The notes below the pieces were generated by a model that worked only from the letters and a program-made list of their open reading frames with translations, did no database searches and had not been told where the DNA came from. A stretch of DNA of 64,000 bases from Phocaeicola plebeius DSM 17135 (lineage in GTDB: Bacteria > Bacteroidota > Bacteroidia > Bacteroidales > Bacteroidaceae). Shown piece after piece: positions 1 to 9,330 of this stretch (position 1 is its first letter; every line of letters begins with the position of its first letter). The position numbers and the translations under genes are program-made. The stretch spans positions 1-64,000 of the forward strand of contig NZ_DS990133.1 of assembly GCF_000187895.1 (NCBI RefSeq), read 5' to 3'.

Positions 1-80
1 AAACTAAACTAAAATAAAATAAAAGTAAAATAAATAAATAAATAAAACTAAACGTAACGTAAACGTACGTTTTTTTTTAT
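1..80. repeat. A-rich low-complexity tract ending in an AAACGTACGTTT palindrome
   Basis: The first 60 bases are almost only A and T, built from short AAACT, AAAAT and AAAT steps. They end in ACGT-containing steps and the self-complementary AAACGTACGTTT at 61-72, followed by a T run. The tract lies just after the stop of the minus-strand GH57 gene. It could help end that transcript, but no strong terminator stem is visible. The left edge is cut by the window. Confidence 0.5.
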
Positions 81-96
81 GCCTCTATCTCAAGCT

Positions 97-1473
97 TTAC
101 TTCTTAGCTGTAGTAGTCTTCTTGGCAGCAGTTGTTTTCTTGGCAGGAGCTTTTTTAGCAGGAGCCTTTTCTTTCTCTGATTGTTCCTTAACCAAGGCCT
201 GTAAACGCTTTACCTGATCATTCAATTGTACCAGCTCTTCTTCCTGATTACGTATGGTTGTCAACAAAGAATTCAATTCTTCATCTTCCATATCTACCGG
301 ATACAATGAATTTACACGAGCAATAAAGTCACCAAGGATATTCATGTAATTTGTGAAAGCATCATACGGTGAATCATAAATACCACGATCCAACGATACG
401 CCCATTTGCTTGGTAGTCATGAAACGGAAGTTATTGCTTGCCTGCAGATAATCCCAATCCTGTTTGATTCTACGGTCAGAGCACAAGTGTACACGTTCTG
501 CTACGCTATACAACTTATCAAATGCTTCACGCTGCATCACATTTCCTAACCATGGACTGATATCACGTTCTTCATCTACCCAAGACATCGGATAAGGCAC
601 ATCAATCATATCGACAGATTTCAGTTTCGTTACGATTTCTGACGGAGTAGAGAAAGTGATTCCTTTCTGCTTAGCACATTCAGGCAATGCCTTCAGGAAT
701 TCCAGAATATTAGAAGACAGCGGCTGGAAGATACCTAATGCAGACAGCTCCATAAAGATATTGATAACCTGTTCATTTTCGGGCAATGAAGCAATCCAGC
801 CAATGTATTTATCAGCAAACAACGGATATTCGTTCCATTCAGTATTAGAGAAGCGCAAGCTGATATCATCAGACAATTTAAAGTCACGCAGCAACAACTT
901 CAGATTCGGATTTTCGGCGCAATGATACAAGTAATGAGGGCTCTTCCATCCCAACACATGCTTAGCACCTTCTGCCAACATACCCTTGAATCCCATTCCT
1001 GCTACAATACCACCTATTTCATTATCATAAATCAGGCTGGAGTTACGGAATACCTTAGGATCTTGTCCGAAATAGTCTTTAATCTTCACGCGCATGCGTT
1101 CTACCTCTTCGCAGAAGCAAGTTTCATTTTTCAAAGAAGACAATCCATGTGAATAAGGTTCGCAAAGGAATTCACAGCAACCTGTGGCATTCAGTTCATG
1201 CAATAATTCTATCACGGCAGGAGCGTGGATTTCCAACTGTTCCAAAGCCACACCTGAAATAGACAGAGCAACTTTAAAAGCACCATTATTTGCTTTTGCC
1301 ATATCAATCAGGGTTCTTAAAGCCGGTATATAGGAACGTTCGGCCACTTCATTCATGCCCTGCTCATTGGCATAATCATCGTAGTAATAATGTTCTGAAC
1401 CGATTTCAAAGAAACGATAACGTTTCAAATGAATAATCTGGTGTATTTCAAAGTAAAGACAAATTGTTTTCAT
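97..1473 (-). CDS. Glycoside hydrolase family 57 (alpha-amylase-like)
   Basis: 458 residues. The N-terminus has the GH57 first motif, FEIHQ at residues 8-12, and a family-like LAEGA segment around residue 168 where the nucleophile Glu is expected. No signal peptide is seen, so the enzyme is probably cytoplasmic and acts on alpha-glucans such as glycogen. It is the third gene of a tight minus-strand operon with a glycosyltransferase (14-bp gap) and a debranching enzyme. A predicted helix around residues 405-430 is followed by a C-terminal tail made almost only of Lys, Ala, Pro and Thr (KKAPAKK-type repeats), which is not part of the catalytic fold. Family assignment is firm; exact specificity (amylase, branching or transferase) is not settled. 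Confidence 0.88.
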   Translation of the reverse strand: MKTICLYFEIHQIIHLKRYRFFEIGSEHYYYDDYANEQGMNEVAERSYIPALRTLIDMAKANNGAFKVALSISGVALEQLEIHAPAVIELLHELNATGCCEFLCEPYSHGLSSLKNETCFCEEVERMRVKIKDYFGQDPKVFRNSSLIYDNEIGGIVAGMGFKGMLAEGAKHVLGWKSPHYLYHCAENPNLKLLLRDFKLSDDISLRFSNTEWNEYPLFADKYIGWIASLPENEQVINIFMELSALGIFQPLSSNILEFLKALPECAKQKGITFSTPSEIVTKLKSVDMIDVPYPMSWVDEERDISPWLGNVMQREAFDKLYSVAERVHLCSDRRIKQDWDYLQASNNFRFMTTKQMGVSLDRGIYDSPYDAFTNYMNILGDFIARVNSLYPVDMEDEELNSLLTTIRNQEEELVQLNDQVKRLQALVKEQSEKEKAPAKKAPAKKTTAAKKTTTAKK

Positions 1474-1487
1474 ATTGTTTTGCAGTT

Positions 1488-2759
1488 TTATTTACCATAA
1501 TTTTTTAAGACTTGCTCATAAAGTGCGCGAATCTTCACGCCGACTTTCTCCCATACAATGCCGTCCACTTCTTTCTTTCCTTCATCGCGGAGATACTCAT
1601 AAAGTGAATCATTGGTACAGATAGAGTAAATGGCATCTGCCATTGCATGTATATCCCAATAGTCTGTTTTAATACACTTCGAAAGAATTTCGGCACAACC
1701 AGACTGTTTGGAGATGATTGTCGGCACGCAGCATTGCATAGCTTCCAGTGGTGAAATACCAAATGGTTCAGACACTGACGGCATGATATACACATCACTC
1801 ATCTTCAACACTTCATATACTTGCTTGCCTTTCATGAATCCCGGGAAATGGAAACGGTCGGCAATACCTCTTTCTGCTGCCAGACGAATCATGGCGTTCA
1901 TCATATCGCCGCTACCAGCCATTACAAAACGAATGTTACGGGTGCGATTCAATACCATAGCAGCGGCTTCCACAAAGTATTCCGGACCTTTCTGCATGGT
2001 GATACGTCCCAAGAAAGTAACAATCTTTTCTTTCGGATTCTTCTTAACCTGAATATCCTGTATTTCTTTTGGAAGCGGAGATACCGCATTGTGCATGGTG
2101 AATACTTTGCGAGGATCCTGATAATACTTGTGAATAACCGTCTGACGTGTCAACTCACTTACACACATGATGCAATCAGCATGGTCCATACCGTTCTTTT
2201 CAATGGAGTAAACAGTAGGATTCACATTACCACGGCTTCGGTCAAAGTCTGTAGCGTGTACATGGATAACCAGCGGTTTTCCAGAAACCTGCTTAGCATG
2301 AATACCAGCCGGATAAGTCAACCAGTCGTGCGAGTGAATAATATCAAACTGTTGCTGACGAGCCACCACACCGGCTACAATAGAATAGTTATTGATTTCT
2401 TCATGCAGATTATCCGGATATCTTCCAGAAAACTCCATGCAACCCAAATCATTGGTATGCATATAATTGAAATCTGCATAAATGTGATCACGCAAGTCAT
2501 AATAAAGTTGCGGATCCATATAATGTCCCACTCTATCTTTTACATAATCCCATTGTACGTCACGCCATACAATAGGTACACTGTTCATTCCTATGATACG
2601 TAAAAAGCTCTGGTCTTCATCTCCCCAAGGCTTCGGAATACAGAAAGTAATTTCCATATCCTCCTGTTGAGCAAGTCCATGAGTCAATCCATAACTGGCT
2701 GTACCTAATCCTCCTAAGATATGAGGAGGAAATTCCCAACCAAACATCAAAACTTTCAT
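1488..2759 (-). CDS. Glycosyltransferase family 4/5-type, probable glycogen synthase
   Basis: 423 residues with a two-lobed GT-B plan. The N-terminus MKVLMFGWEFPP with a glycine-rich LGG turn is typical of starch/glycogen synthase-like enzymes. HSHDWLTYPAG marks the acceptor side, and EPFGISPLEAM near residue 330 is the E-x7-E nucleotide-sugar motif. It probably elongates alpha-1,4-glucan in the cytoplasm. It sits between the debranching enzyme (15-bp gap) and the GH57 gene (14-bp gap), so the three are likely co-transcribed for glycogen turnover. The donor sugar nucleotide cannot be read from sequence. Confidence 0.85.
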   Translation of the reverse strand: MKVLMFGWEFPPHILGGLGTASYGLTHGLAQQEDMEITFCIPKPWGDEDQSFLRIIGMNSVPIVWRDVQWDYVKDRVGHYMDPQLYYDLRDHIYADFNYMHTNDLGCMEFSGRYPDNLHEEINNYSIVAGVVARQQQFDIIHSHDWLTYPAGIHAKQVSGKPLVIHVHATDFDRSRGNVNPTVYSIEKNGMDHADCIMCVSELTRQTVIHKYYQDPRKVFTMHNAVSPLPKEIQDIQVKKNPKEKIVTFLGRITMQKGPEYFVEAAAMVLNRTRNIRFVMAGSGDMMNAMIRLAAERGIADRFHFPGFMKGKQVYEVLKMSDVYIMPSVSEPFGISPLEAMQCCVPTIISKQSGCAEILSKCIKTDYWDIHAMADAIYSICTNDSLYEYLRDEGKKEVDGIVWEKVGVKIRALYEQVLKNYGK

Positions 2760-2774
2760 ATAAACCCCTCCTCT

Positions 2775-4712
2775 TTATTGATTGTTATATTTCTCCAACA
2801 AATTCAATGTACGTAAAATTTCGGCCACATTCATTGCAAATGAAACAGCACCTCTACCCTGGAATGGCGGATTTCCATCAAATAATTCAGGAATAGAACT
2901 GATGCAATGACAGGTCATCTGATCTTCATAACTAATAAGCTGACGTTCTACAAATGAAATTGCACTCCGTTTATAGATACGTAAATAAGCCTCCAGATAG
3001 AAACCTTCCAGCCATGGCCATGCGGTACCCTGATGGTAAGCATAATCACGCTGAAGCTGAGGACCTACATAGTTAGGATTATAACCACCACTCTTCGGAC
3101 TCAGCGAACGGATGCCTTTAGGTGTCAGCAATTCTTTTGTTACGATGTCTACAACACCTTTCTTCTGTTTGGAATCCAGTGGAGAATAATCAAAGGCTGC
3201 CGCAAAAATCATGTTCGGACGAACACTCCAGTCCATCATATCGCCATCTACGTAATCAAGCAAATAGCCATATTCATTCAGGAAAGTCTGCACAAATGAC
3301 TGAGACACTTTATCGGAGAACTGATGCAGATAATCTACAAAACCATTATCTGAAGACAATAAATCAGCTACAAAGCAAAGTGCATTGTACCACAAAGCAT
3401 TAAATTCCACCACATATCCTGTGCGAGCAACTACCGGACGACCATTTACAGTAGAGTTCATCCATGTAACAGCTTTGTCTCTTCCGTTTGTATAAACCAA
3501 TCCGTTTTCATGAACTTTCAAATTAGGATGATGATTACCTGCCAGATAATCCATCACATCCTTCAAGGCTTTACCATATTTTACTCGCGCTTCATCCCAT
3601 GACACCATCTTGGCATATTGCTGTATAGTCCATACCAGCCATAACAACACATCAGGATGTTCTATCTCTGTCACCTTCAAATGAGAGTCCTTACCTTCCA
3701 TGAATGCATAAACAGCCTTTAAGGCCGTTTCCATAATCATTTCAAACTTACCAATTTCACCAATGGAAAGAGTAAGTCCAGGAAGTGAAATAAACATGTC
3801 ACGGGCACGGCACTTAAACCAAGGATACCCGGCTAAAATGTACGATTCACCGTCCTGCTTGTTAAGGAACTGATGCGCTGAATTAATAAGACAGTTTTTG
3901 AAGTTATCACGAGGAGTTCGCTGTTCCATTTCTGCTGCGAACAAGGCATTAAGAGAAGTAGTTTCAATTGGTGTCACGCCACCTGAGAAAGTAACAGATT
4001 CCCCTTTCTTAATACTAATCTCAAAGTAACCAGGCACATACAAATCTTCATTAAAATCATATCCGCGTTCACGTTCTTTCGGATATTCAATGCCTCTATA
4101 CCAATCGGGCTGGAAACAGAATTGATTTTCCTTACTCAACTGCATGTAGAGTTCCGGATATCCAGGATACATACATGTCTTTATTCCGTTCTCTACCACA
4201 TCATAATGGCGACTGGCCTGTGCATTTTCGTGCGTATATTGTCTTACACTACGGAAAGCCAAATAAGGACGCAAACGAAGAATTGTTTCAGAATGTGCAT
4301 CAACTAACGTATACCTTATCAGAATACGGTTTTCATGATGTACAAATAACTTCTCTTTCTTTAAAATAACACCACCTACACGATAAATAGTCGTCGGAAC
4401 TTTCTCACACTCGAATTCGCGAATGTATTTATGTCCTCTAGGACTGAAATTGTCGCCTCCATATTTATGCAAGCCAAGATTAAACTCAGCCCCATGTTGG
4501 ATAACAGTTTCATCCAATGAAGAAAGTAATACATGGTTTTCATCGTCCAACTCCGGTACAGGTATCACAAGCAACCCATGATACTTACGCGTATTACAGT
4601 CTACAATTGTCGAACAATGATAAGCCCCCGAGCGATTCGTACGAAGAATTTCTCTAGTTAGAGTTTCTTCCAGATTTGTCATTATCGTCTTGTCAAATCG
4701 TAAATAACTCAT
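2775..4712 (-). CDS. Glycogen debranching enzyme (amylo-alpha-1,6-glucosidase)
   Basis: 645 residues, with an N-terminal bacterial/archaeal glycogen-debranching domain (ETLTREILRTNRSGAYHCST region) and a C-terminal (alpha/alpha)6 GDE domain from about residue 270. Recognisable parts are AGYPWFKCRARDMFIS, YQGTAWPWLEG-like (YHQGTAWPWLEGFYL) and a closing GRGAVSFAMNVAEILR. No signal peptide is seen. It is the first gene of the glycogen operon. The 276 bp upstream contain no other gene, so the operon promoter should lie there, although I could not define both boxes. The role in removing alpha-1,6 branches follows from the family. Confidence 0.9.
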   Translation of the reverse strand: MSYLRFDKTIMTNLEETLTREILRTNRSGAYHCSTIVDCNTRKYHGLLVIPVPELDDENHVLLSSLDETVIQHGAEFNLGLHKYGGDNFSPRGHKYIREFECEKVPTTIYRVGGVILKKEKLFVHHENRILIRYTLVDAHSETILRLRPYLAFRSVRQYTHENAQASRHYDVVENGIKTCMYPGYPELYMQLSKENQFCFQPDWYRGIEYPKERERGYDFNEDLYVPGYFEISIKKGESVTFSGGVTPIETTSLNALFAAEMEQRTPRDNFKNCLINSAHQFLNKQDGESYILAGYPWFKCRARDMFISLPGLTLSIGEIGKFEMIMETALKAVYAFMEGKDSHLKVTEIEHPDVLLWLVWTIQQYAKMVSWDEARVKYGKALKDVMDYLAGNHHPNLKVHENGLVYTNGRDKAVTWMNSTVNGRPVVARTGYVVEFNALWYNALCFVADLLSSDNGFVDYLHQFSDKVSQSFVQTFLNEYGYLLDYVDGDMMDWSVRPNMIFAAAFDYSPLDSKQKKGVVDIVTKELLTPKGIRSLSPKSGGYNPNYVGPQLQRDYAYHQGTAWPWLEGFYLEAYLRIYKRSAISFVERQLISYEDQMTCHCISSIPELFDGNPPFQGRGAVSFAMNVAEILRTLNLLEKYNNQ

Positions 4713-4911
4713 AGTTGTATATTAAGGTTATAAATTAATACTCGTCATAAAAAATGTTACTTTTATTTCCCCTCAAATTTAATGATTAAAAATAAACAAC
4801 AAAACCAAAATCCTTTTTTTTACCTTAAAAGCCCGTTTTTTATACTTCTAAAGGCATATATCCCCGTTTTATTACAAAAAATCTTACATTCATAAGATTT
4901 GAAAAGTAATT

Positions 4912-4965
4912 ATATAAAAAACGTCTGATACAGTTCAAGTATACATCTTAAAACTGTATCAGACG
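4912..4965 (-). terminator. Intrinsic terminator of serS
   Basis: A perfect 14-bp inverted repeat pairs 4922-4935 (CGTCTGATACAGTT) with 4952-4965. Read on the minus strand, the stem is followed by TTTTTTATATAATT. It begins 23 bp after the serS stop. The rest of the 276-bp gap (4713-4911) is AT-rich leader of the glycogen operon. Confidence 0.9.
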
Positions 4966-4988
4966 AGAATTTTGTTATAATATGTCAA

Positions 4989-6263
4989 TTAGTCAATCAT
5001 ATCAAATCCGCAATAAGGAACCAAAGCCTTAGGAATGCGAATTCCTTCTGGAGTTTGATTATTTTCCAGCAATGCGGCCACAATACGAGGCAAAGCCAAA
5101 GCTGAACCATTCAATGTATGACAAAGTTCTGTTTTCTTTTCAGCTGTACGATAACGGCATTTCAAACGGTTTGCCTGATAAGTATCGAAATTTGAAACAG
5201 AACTTACTTCCAACCAGCGTTTCTGTGCTTCAGAGTATACTTCGAAATCGAAGCAAAGTGCGGCTGTAAAGCTCATATCACCACCACACAAACGAAGAAT
5301 TCTGTAAGGAAGTTCCAATTTCTTCAACAAGCCTTCTACATGGTCCAACATTTCCTGATGAGACTGTTTAGAATGTTCCGGTTTGTCAATGCGCACCAAT
5401 TCAACTTTTGAGAATTCATGCAAACGGTTCAAACCACGTACATCCTTTCCATAAGAACCAGCTTCACGACGGAAACACTGAGTGTAAGCACAGTTCTTAA
5501 TCGGAAGCTGTTTTTCATCCAGAATCACGTCACGGTAAATATTAGTCACAGGCACTTCAGCAGTAGGAATCAGATACAAGTCATCCAAGTTGCAGTGATA
5601 CATCTGACCTTCCTTATCAGGCAACTGTCCTGTTCCATATCCTGATGCAGCATTCACTACTGTAGGAGGCATGATTTCTTCATAACCTGCAGCACGAGCC
5701 TCATCCAGGAAGAAGTTAATCAATGCACGCTGCAAACGAGCACCTTTTCCTTTGTATACCGGGAAACCAGCACCTGTAATCTTAACGCCTAAATCAAAAT
5801 CAATCAAATCATATTTTTTGGCCAGCTCCCAATGCGGCAATGCATCTTTCGGAAGTTCGGTTTCCATACCTCCCATTTTTTCTACCACATTATCTTCAGC
5901 TCCAAAACCTTCCGGAACACTTTCGTAAGGTACATTAGGGATGGTATAAAGCAAGTTCTGCATATCTTCAGCAGCCTTATCCATCGTTGCCTGCAGTTCT
6001 TTGCTAATTTCTTTGATTTCCGCTACACGAGCTTTAGCAGCTTCTGCCTCTTCCTTTTTTCCCTCTTTCATCAAAGCACCGATAGTCTTCGATGTAGAAT
6101 TTACTTCTGAGAGATTTTTATCTAATTGGTTTTGTGCGCTACGTCTCTGATCATTCAGTTCAAGCACTTTTGCAATTGTTTCTTTTGCATTTGCAAAATG
6201 CTTTTTCTCCAATCCACGAATCACCTTGTCGGTGTCTTCTGTAATTTGTTTAATAGTAAGCAT
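4989..6263 (-). CDS. serS: Seryl-tRNA synthetase
   Basis: 424 residues, the usual length. The N-terminal long antiparallel coiled-coil arm (about residues 25-105, KEISKELQATMDKAAEDMQN) is followed by the class II catalytic core. Motif 2 shows as CFRREAGSYGKD and motif 3 as GSALALPRIVAALLENNQ. It charges tRNA-Ser in the cytoplasm. It appears monocistronic, with its own promoter-like element just upstream and a strong terminator downstream. Confidence 0.98.
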   Translation of the reverse strand: MLTIKQITEDTDKVIRGLEKKHFANAKETIAKVLELNDQRRSAQNQLDKNLSEVNSTSKTIGALMKEGKKEEAEAAKARVAEIKEISKELQATMDKAAEDMQNLLYTIPNVPYESVPEGFGAEDNVVEKMGGMETELPKDALPHWELAKKYDLIDFDLGVKITGAGFPVYKGKGARLQRALINFFLDEARAAGYEEIMPPTVVNAASGYGTGQLPDKEGQMYHCNLDDLYLIPTAEVPVTNIYRDVILDEKQLPIKNCAYTQCFRREAGSYGKDVRGLNRLHEFSKVELVRIDKPEHSKQSHQEMLDHVEGLLKKLELPYRILRLCGGDMSFTAALCFDFEVYSEAQKRWLEVSSVSNFDTYQANRLKCRYRTAEKKTELCHTLNGSALALPRIVAALLENNQTPEGIRIPKALVPYCGFDMID

Positions 6264-6305
6264 ATCTTTTTACTTTTTAATGTAATCCAAACCGTAATTG
6301 CGTTG

Positions 6306-6337
6306 CAAAGATATAGTTTTTTATTGGAATATATAAA
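6306..6337 (-). promoter_or_regulatory. Probable serS promoter
   Basis: On the minus strand, TATCTTTG (6306-6313) matches the Bacteroidota -7 consensus TAnnTTTG. A TTTA at 6334-6337 lies exactly 20 bp upstream, one base from the -33 consensus TTTG. The start of transcription would fall about 35 nt before the serS ATG. Confidence 0.6.
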
Positions 6338-6365
6338 CAGATGCCATGCAGAAAATAACTTCTTC

Positions 6366-7583
6366 TCAGAAAACGGGCAGTGTATAAACCAAACCTAATG
6401 AAATGCGCTGGTGATTATAACTTTCCGCTCCCCACGAACGTGCTTTCTCTGTCAAATGTATATTCTTATATAATAGGTGAAGATAGCACAACAGCTCACT
6501 GTTTTTCAAAGGATAATACTCTGCACAAAGCTGTACGTTCCATACCCTGCGATAAGTACCTGCAGAAAATATGTCATTCGATTTAAACACATTGCCCTGT
6601 TCATAGACTCCTTTTACATACATATTCCAATGTGAAGCCACACGGTAGTCTAAATTGAATATAGTTGTAAAGTAGTCCACATTCGGCACCGTAGTACCTT
6701 CACCATTCACAGCTGTTACCTCACTAATAAGTCCTTTGGAGTCGATGCCCTCACGCGAATACATAAAATCAATGTAGCCTAAAAAGGGTTTCTTGTCCCA
6801 TACATTTCCACAAGTAAAATAAAATACATTCTTATTTTTTGCCAGCTGTCCATAGGAAAGAGAATAACGAAGCTGCATGGCATGATCCACAAAATAACCA
6901 TCCCAATTAACGGTTGCCAGCAAAGGAATTTTAGTAGGCTCTACCCCTTCCGGAAGTCCATACATAAACTGATCAGCACTATCTCCGTTCCGATTATTTG
7001 TCAACTGAAAATTAAACTCATGGTTGTCATTCATCTTGTAGGCCGCATTCAAACCCGCCTGATAGCATGGTATCGTGTTATTGAAATCAGAGTAATGCCG
7101 CACTTTTATGGCATTCACCCAGCACTCATACCCACTGAACTGGACAGGTTGCTTTCCGGCAGTCAGTTTCCATTTGTCAGTCAACTGCCAACCTACCATG
7201 GCCAATTCTACTGAACCAGACAGATTATCCAAGGGAATATTGGGAGTAGTATATTGATTCAAAGACTGACGAAAATGATAGGAGAATTTTTCATGAAATC
7301 CCCCTAACACCTCCAAACGGATACGATGCACCTTAAATGCCGCTTCATCCAGTTTGGCATTATTAAAGGAGACATCGGCAGCAGAACAGAACTGAATATT
7401 CATATCTGCCCAATCCACCTTCCGCTTACCATCCGTCATTCTCTCTAGCAGCGGCACATTGTCTGTAGAAGACACCATAGATTCGCTTTGGGCATATCCC
7501 TTTCCTACTGACAATGTAAGACATACAAACAAAGACACTACAATCTCTTTCCAGACTTTTATCTCAACCAACCGCCCCATCAT
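6366..7583 (-). CDS. Outer-membrane porin, OprO/OprP-like beta-barrel
   Basis: 405 residues. A hydrophobic export signal ends near GKGYAQS (about residue 33). The remainder is rich in alternating polar/aromatic strands (YHFRQSLNQY, MQLRYSLSYGQL, WNMYVKGVYEQG) and ends in a terminal Phe, as expected for an outer-membrane barrel. It resembles the phosphate-selective porin O/P superfamily, but substrate is unknown. It starts 3 bp after kdsA, making it the last gene of the miaA-dgk-kdsA operon. The stop lies about 30 bp before the serS promoter and no terminator is visible between them. Confidence 0.65.
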   Translation of the reverse strand: MMGRLVEIKVWKEIVVSLFVCLTLSVGKGYAQSESMVSSTDNVPLLERMTDGKRKVDWADMNIQFCSAADVSFNNAKLDEAAFKVHRIRLEVLGGFHEKFSYHFRQSLNQYTTPNIPLDNLSGSVELAMVGWQLTDKWKLTAGKQPVQFSGYECWVNAIKVRHYSDFNNTIPCYQAGLNAAYKMNDNHEFNFQLTNNRNGDSADQFMYGLPEGVEPTKIPLLATVNWDGYFVDHAMQLRYSLSYGQLAKNKNVFYFTCGNVWDKKPFLGYIDFMYSREGIDSKGLISEVTAVNGEGTTVPNVDYFTTIFNLDYRVASHWNMYVKGVYEQGNVFKSNDIFSAGTYRRVWNVQLCAEYYPLKNSELLCYLHLLYKNIHLTEKARSWGAESYNHQRISLGLVYTLPVF

Positions 7584-7586
7584 ACA

Positions 7587-8390
7587 TTACAAAGATTGAC
7601 GAATACGAACCAGTTTAATCAGCAAGTCTTCCAGCAAGTCCAATTTTAGCATATTGGCTCCATCGCTTTTTGCTTTAGACGGATCTTCATGAGTTTCCAT
7701 AAACAATCCATCCACACCAACTGCCACACCGGCCTTTGCCACAGTTTCAATAAGCTGCGGCATACCCCCTGTAACCCCTGAAGTCTGATTAGGCTGTTGC
7801 AAAGAATGTGTCACATCCAGCACTACCGGATGTCCGAAAGATTGCATCTCCGGAATACCTCTATAATCGACAATCAAATCCTGATAACCAAATGTTGTAC
7901 CACGTTCCGTCAGCATCACCTGATCGTTACCTGCCTCTACCACTTTATCAGCCGCAAAACGCATGGCAACAGGAGACAAGAACTGACCTTTTTTAATGTT
8001 GACAATTTTTCCGGTGCGAGCTGCCGCAACCAGCAAATCGGTCTGACGACAAAGGAACGCCGGTATCTGCAACACATCCACATATTCAGCAGCCATTTCT
8101 GCTTCGGAAGCAGTATGAATATCTGTTACTACAGGCACATCAAACGTACTTCTAACCTTAGCCAAGATTTTCAATGCCTTTTCATCACCTATTCCCGTGA
8201 AAGAATCCAGACGAGAACGGTTCGCTTTCCGGTAAGAACCTTTAAAAACGTATGGGATATGCAATTTATCCGTAATTTTAACTACTCGCTCCGCAATACG
8301 AAGAGCCATATCCTCTCCTTCTATCACACAAGGACCTGCCAGCAGGAAAAACATATCATCCCGCTTTAAATCAGAAATATTCTTTATCAT
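7587..8390 (-). CDS. kdsA: 3-deoxy-8-phosphooctulonate (KDO-8-P) synthase
   Basis: 267 residues, about the family length. Family signatures include LLAGPCVIE at the N-terminus, YVFKGSYRKANRSR, TDIHTASEAE, and LDVTHSLQQPN near residue 190. It condenses phosphoenolpyruvate with arabinose-5-phosphate to make KDO-8-phosphate for the lipid A inner core. It lies 1 bp after the lipid kinase gene and 3 bp before the porin gene, an envelope-related operon. Confidence 0.96.
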   Translation of the reverse strand: MIKNISDLKRDDMFFLLAGPCVIEGEDMALRIAERVVKITDKLHIPYVFKGSYRKANRSRLDSFTGIGDEKALKILAKVRSTFDVPVVTDIHTASEAEMAAEYVDVLQIPAFLCRQTDLLVAAARTGKIVNIKKGQFLSPVAMRFAADKVVEAGNDQVMLTERGTTFGYQDLIVDYRGIPEMQSFGHPVVLDVTHSLQQPNQTSGVTGGMPQLIETVAKAGVAVGVDGLFMETHEDPSKAKSDGANMLKLDLLEDLLIKLVRIRQSL

Positions 8391-8391
8391 A

Positions 8392-9324
8392 TTAATTAGG
8401 TATTATCAAAGTAATTGCTTCTGGAGCTATTGTAATTTCAATCGGGAAATGACGGTCCAACCAAAGCCGACCATCCAGACTGACTTCCGCATTCTGTGCA
8501 CGCAATACCTTTACACACCGCGTACGATAAGGCTTGACCGTCTTATGATTCAGCAATCTTCCCTGTTGCAACATCCAAAGTCCGGAAATTAACTGACGAA
8601 GCTCTGGACGATAAATAATAGACACATCAAGCCACCCGTTATATGGAACAGCACTCGGAGTCAGTCCATACCCGTATGCACTACCAATTCCCACAGCCAT
8701 GATGCGCCCACGAATATGTTCGTCATTTATCTTCAAATGCATCCGATGTAATTTCCGTTCAAAGGCAACCAAAAACAATGAAGCCAGATAAGAAATCAGT
8801 GGAATTCCCCAAAAGCGACGGGTTTCATTGGTAATCCGTACAATTCGGGCACCAAGTCCCATATACACAGCATTCAGAAAGTAACGAGTCTGATGTTGTT
8901 CTCCGTCAAAATACGAGAACACCCCAATATCAATTTTTCTCAATCGACGATTGATCAACACATCTACCGCTTTCTTATAATCATCGGAGCTTAGTCCCCA
9001 GTACTTTGCAAAATCATTACCAATCCCATTCGGAATCACCCCTAAGGCTATCTGACTTTTATCTTTTACATCGGAATACATAATACCATTCAGGGCATCA
9101 TTAAGAGCACCATCACCACCAACTACTACAATTGTAAGATAACCGTTATTAGCCAGTGTCTTTGCCAAACGTTCAACCGAACCAAATCCCTCCGACTGCA
9201 CATAATCATATTTCACCTTACATTCATCCATGTAAGCACGAATGGTCTGCCAACGTTTCTGAGCCTTCCGGCTTCCGGCCTTGGGGTTATAAATCACCCC
9301 CCATCTGTCTGGTTCTACTGCCAT
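8392..9324 (-). CDS. Diacylglycerol/lipid kinase family protein
   Basis: 310 residues with a DAGK catalytic domain: an N-terminal IYNPKAGS motif and the nucleotide-binding VVGGDGALNDALNG around residues 67-80, then a GIGNDFAKYWGL segment. A C-terminal beta-sandwich follows (VSLDGRLWLDRHFPIEI). It probably phosphorylates a diacylglycerol or related lipid at the membrane; family members also include sphingosine-type lipid kinases, relevant in Bacteroides, which make sphingolipids. Substrate is therefore open. It lies 6 bp after miaA and 1 bp before kdsA. Confidence 0.85.
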   Translation of the reverse strand: MAVEPDRWGVIYNPKAGSRKAQKRWQTIRAYMDECKVKYDYVQSEGFGSVERLAKTLANNGYLTIVVVGGDGALNDALNGIMYSDVKDKSQIALGVIPNGIGNDFAKYWGLSSDDYKKAVDVLINRRLRKIDIGVFSYFDGEQHQTRYFLNAVYMGLGARIVRITNETRRFWGIPLISYLASLFLVAFERKLHRMHLKINDEHIRGRIMAVGIGSAYGYGLTPSAVPYNGWLDVSIIYRPELRQLISGLWMLQQGRLLNHKTVKPYRTRCVKVLRAQNAEVSLDGRLWLDRHFPIEITIAPEAITLIIPN

Positions 9325-9330
9325 TTCCGT

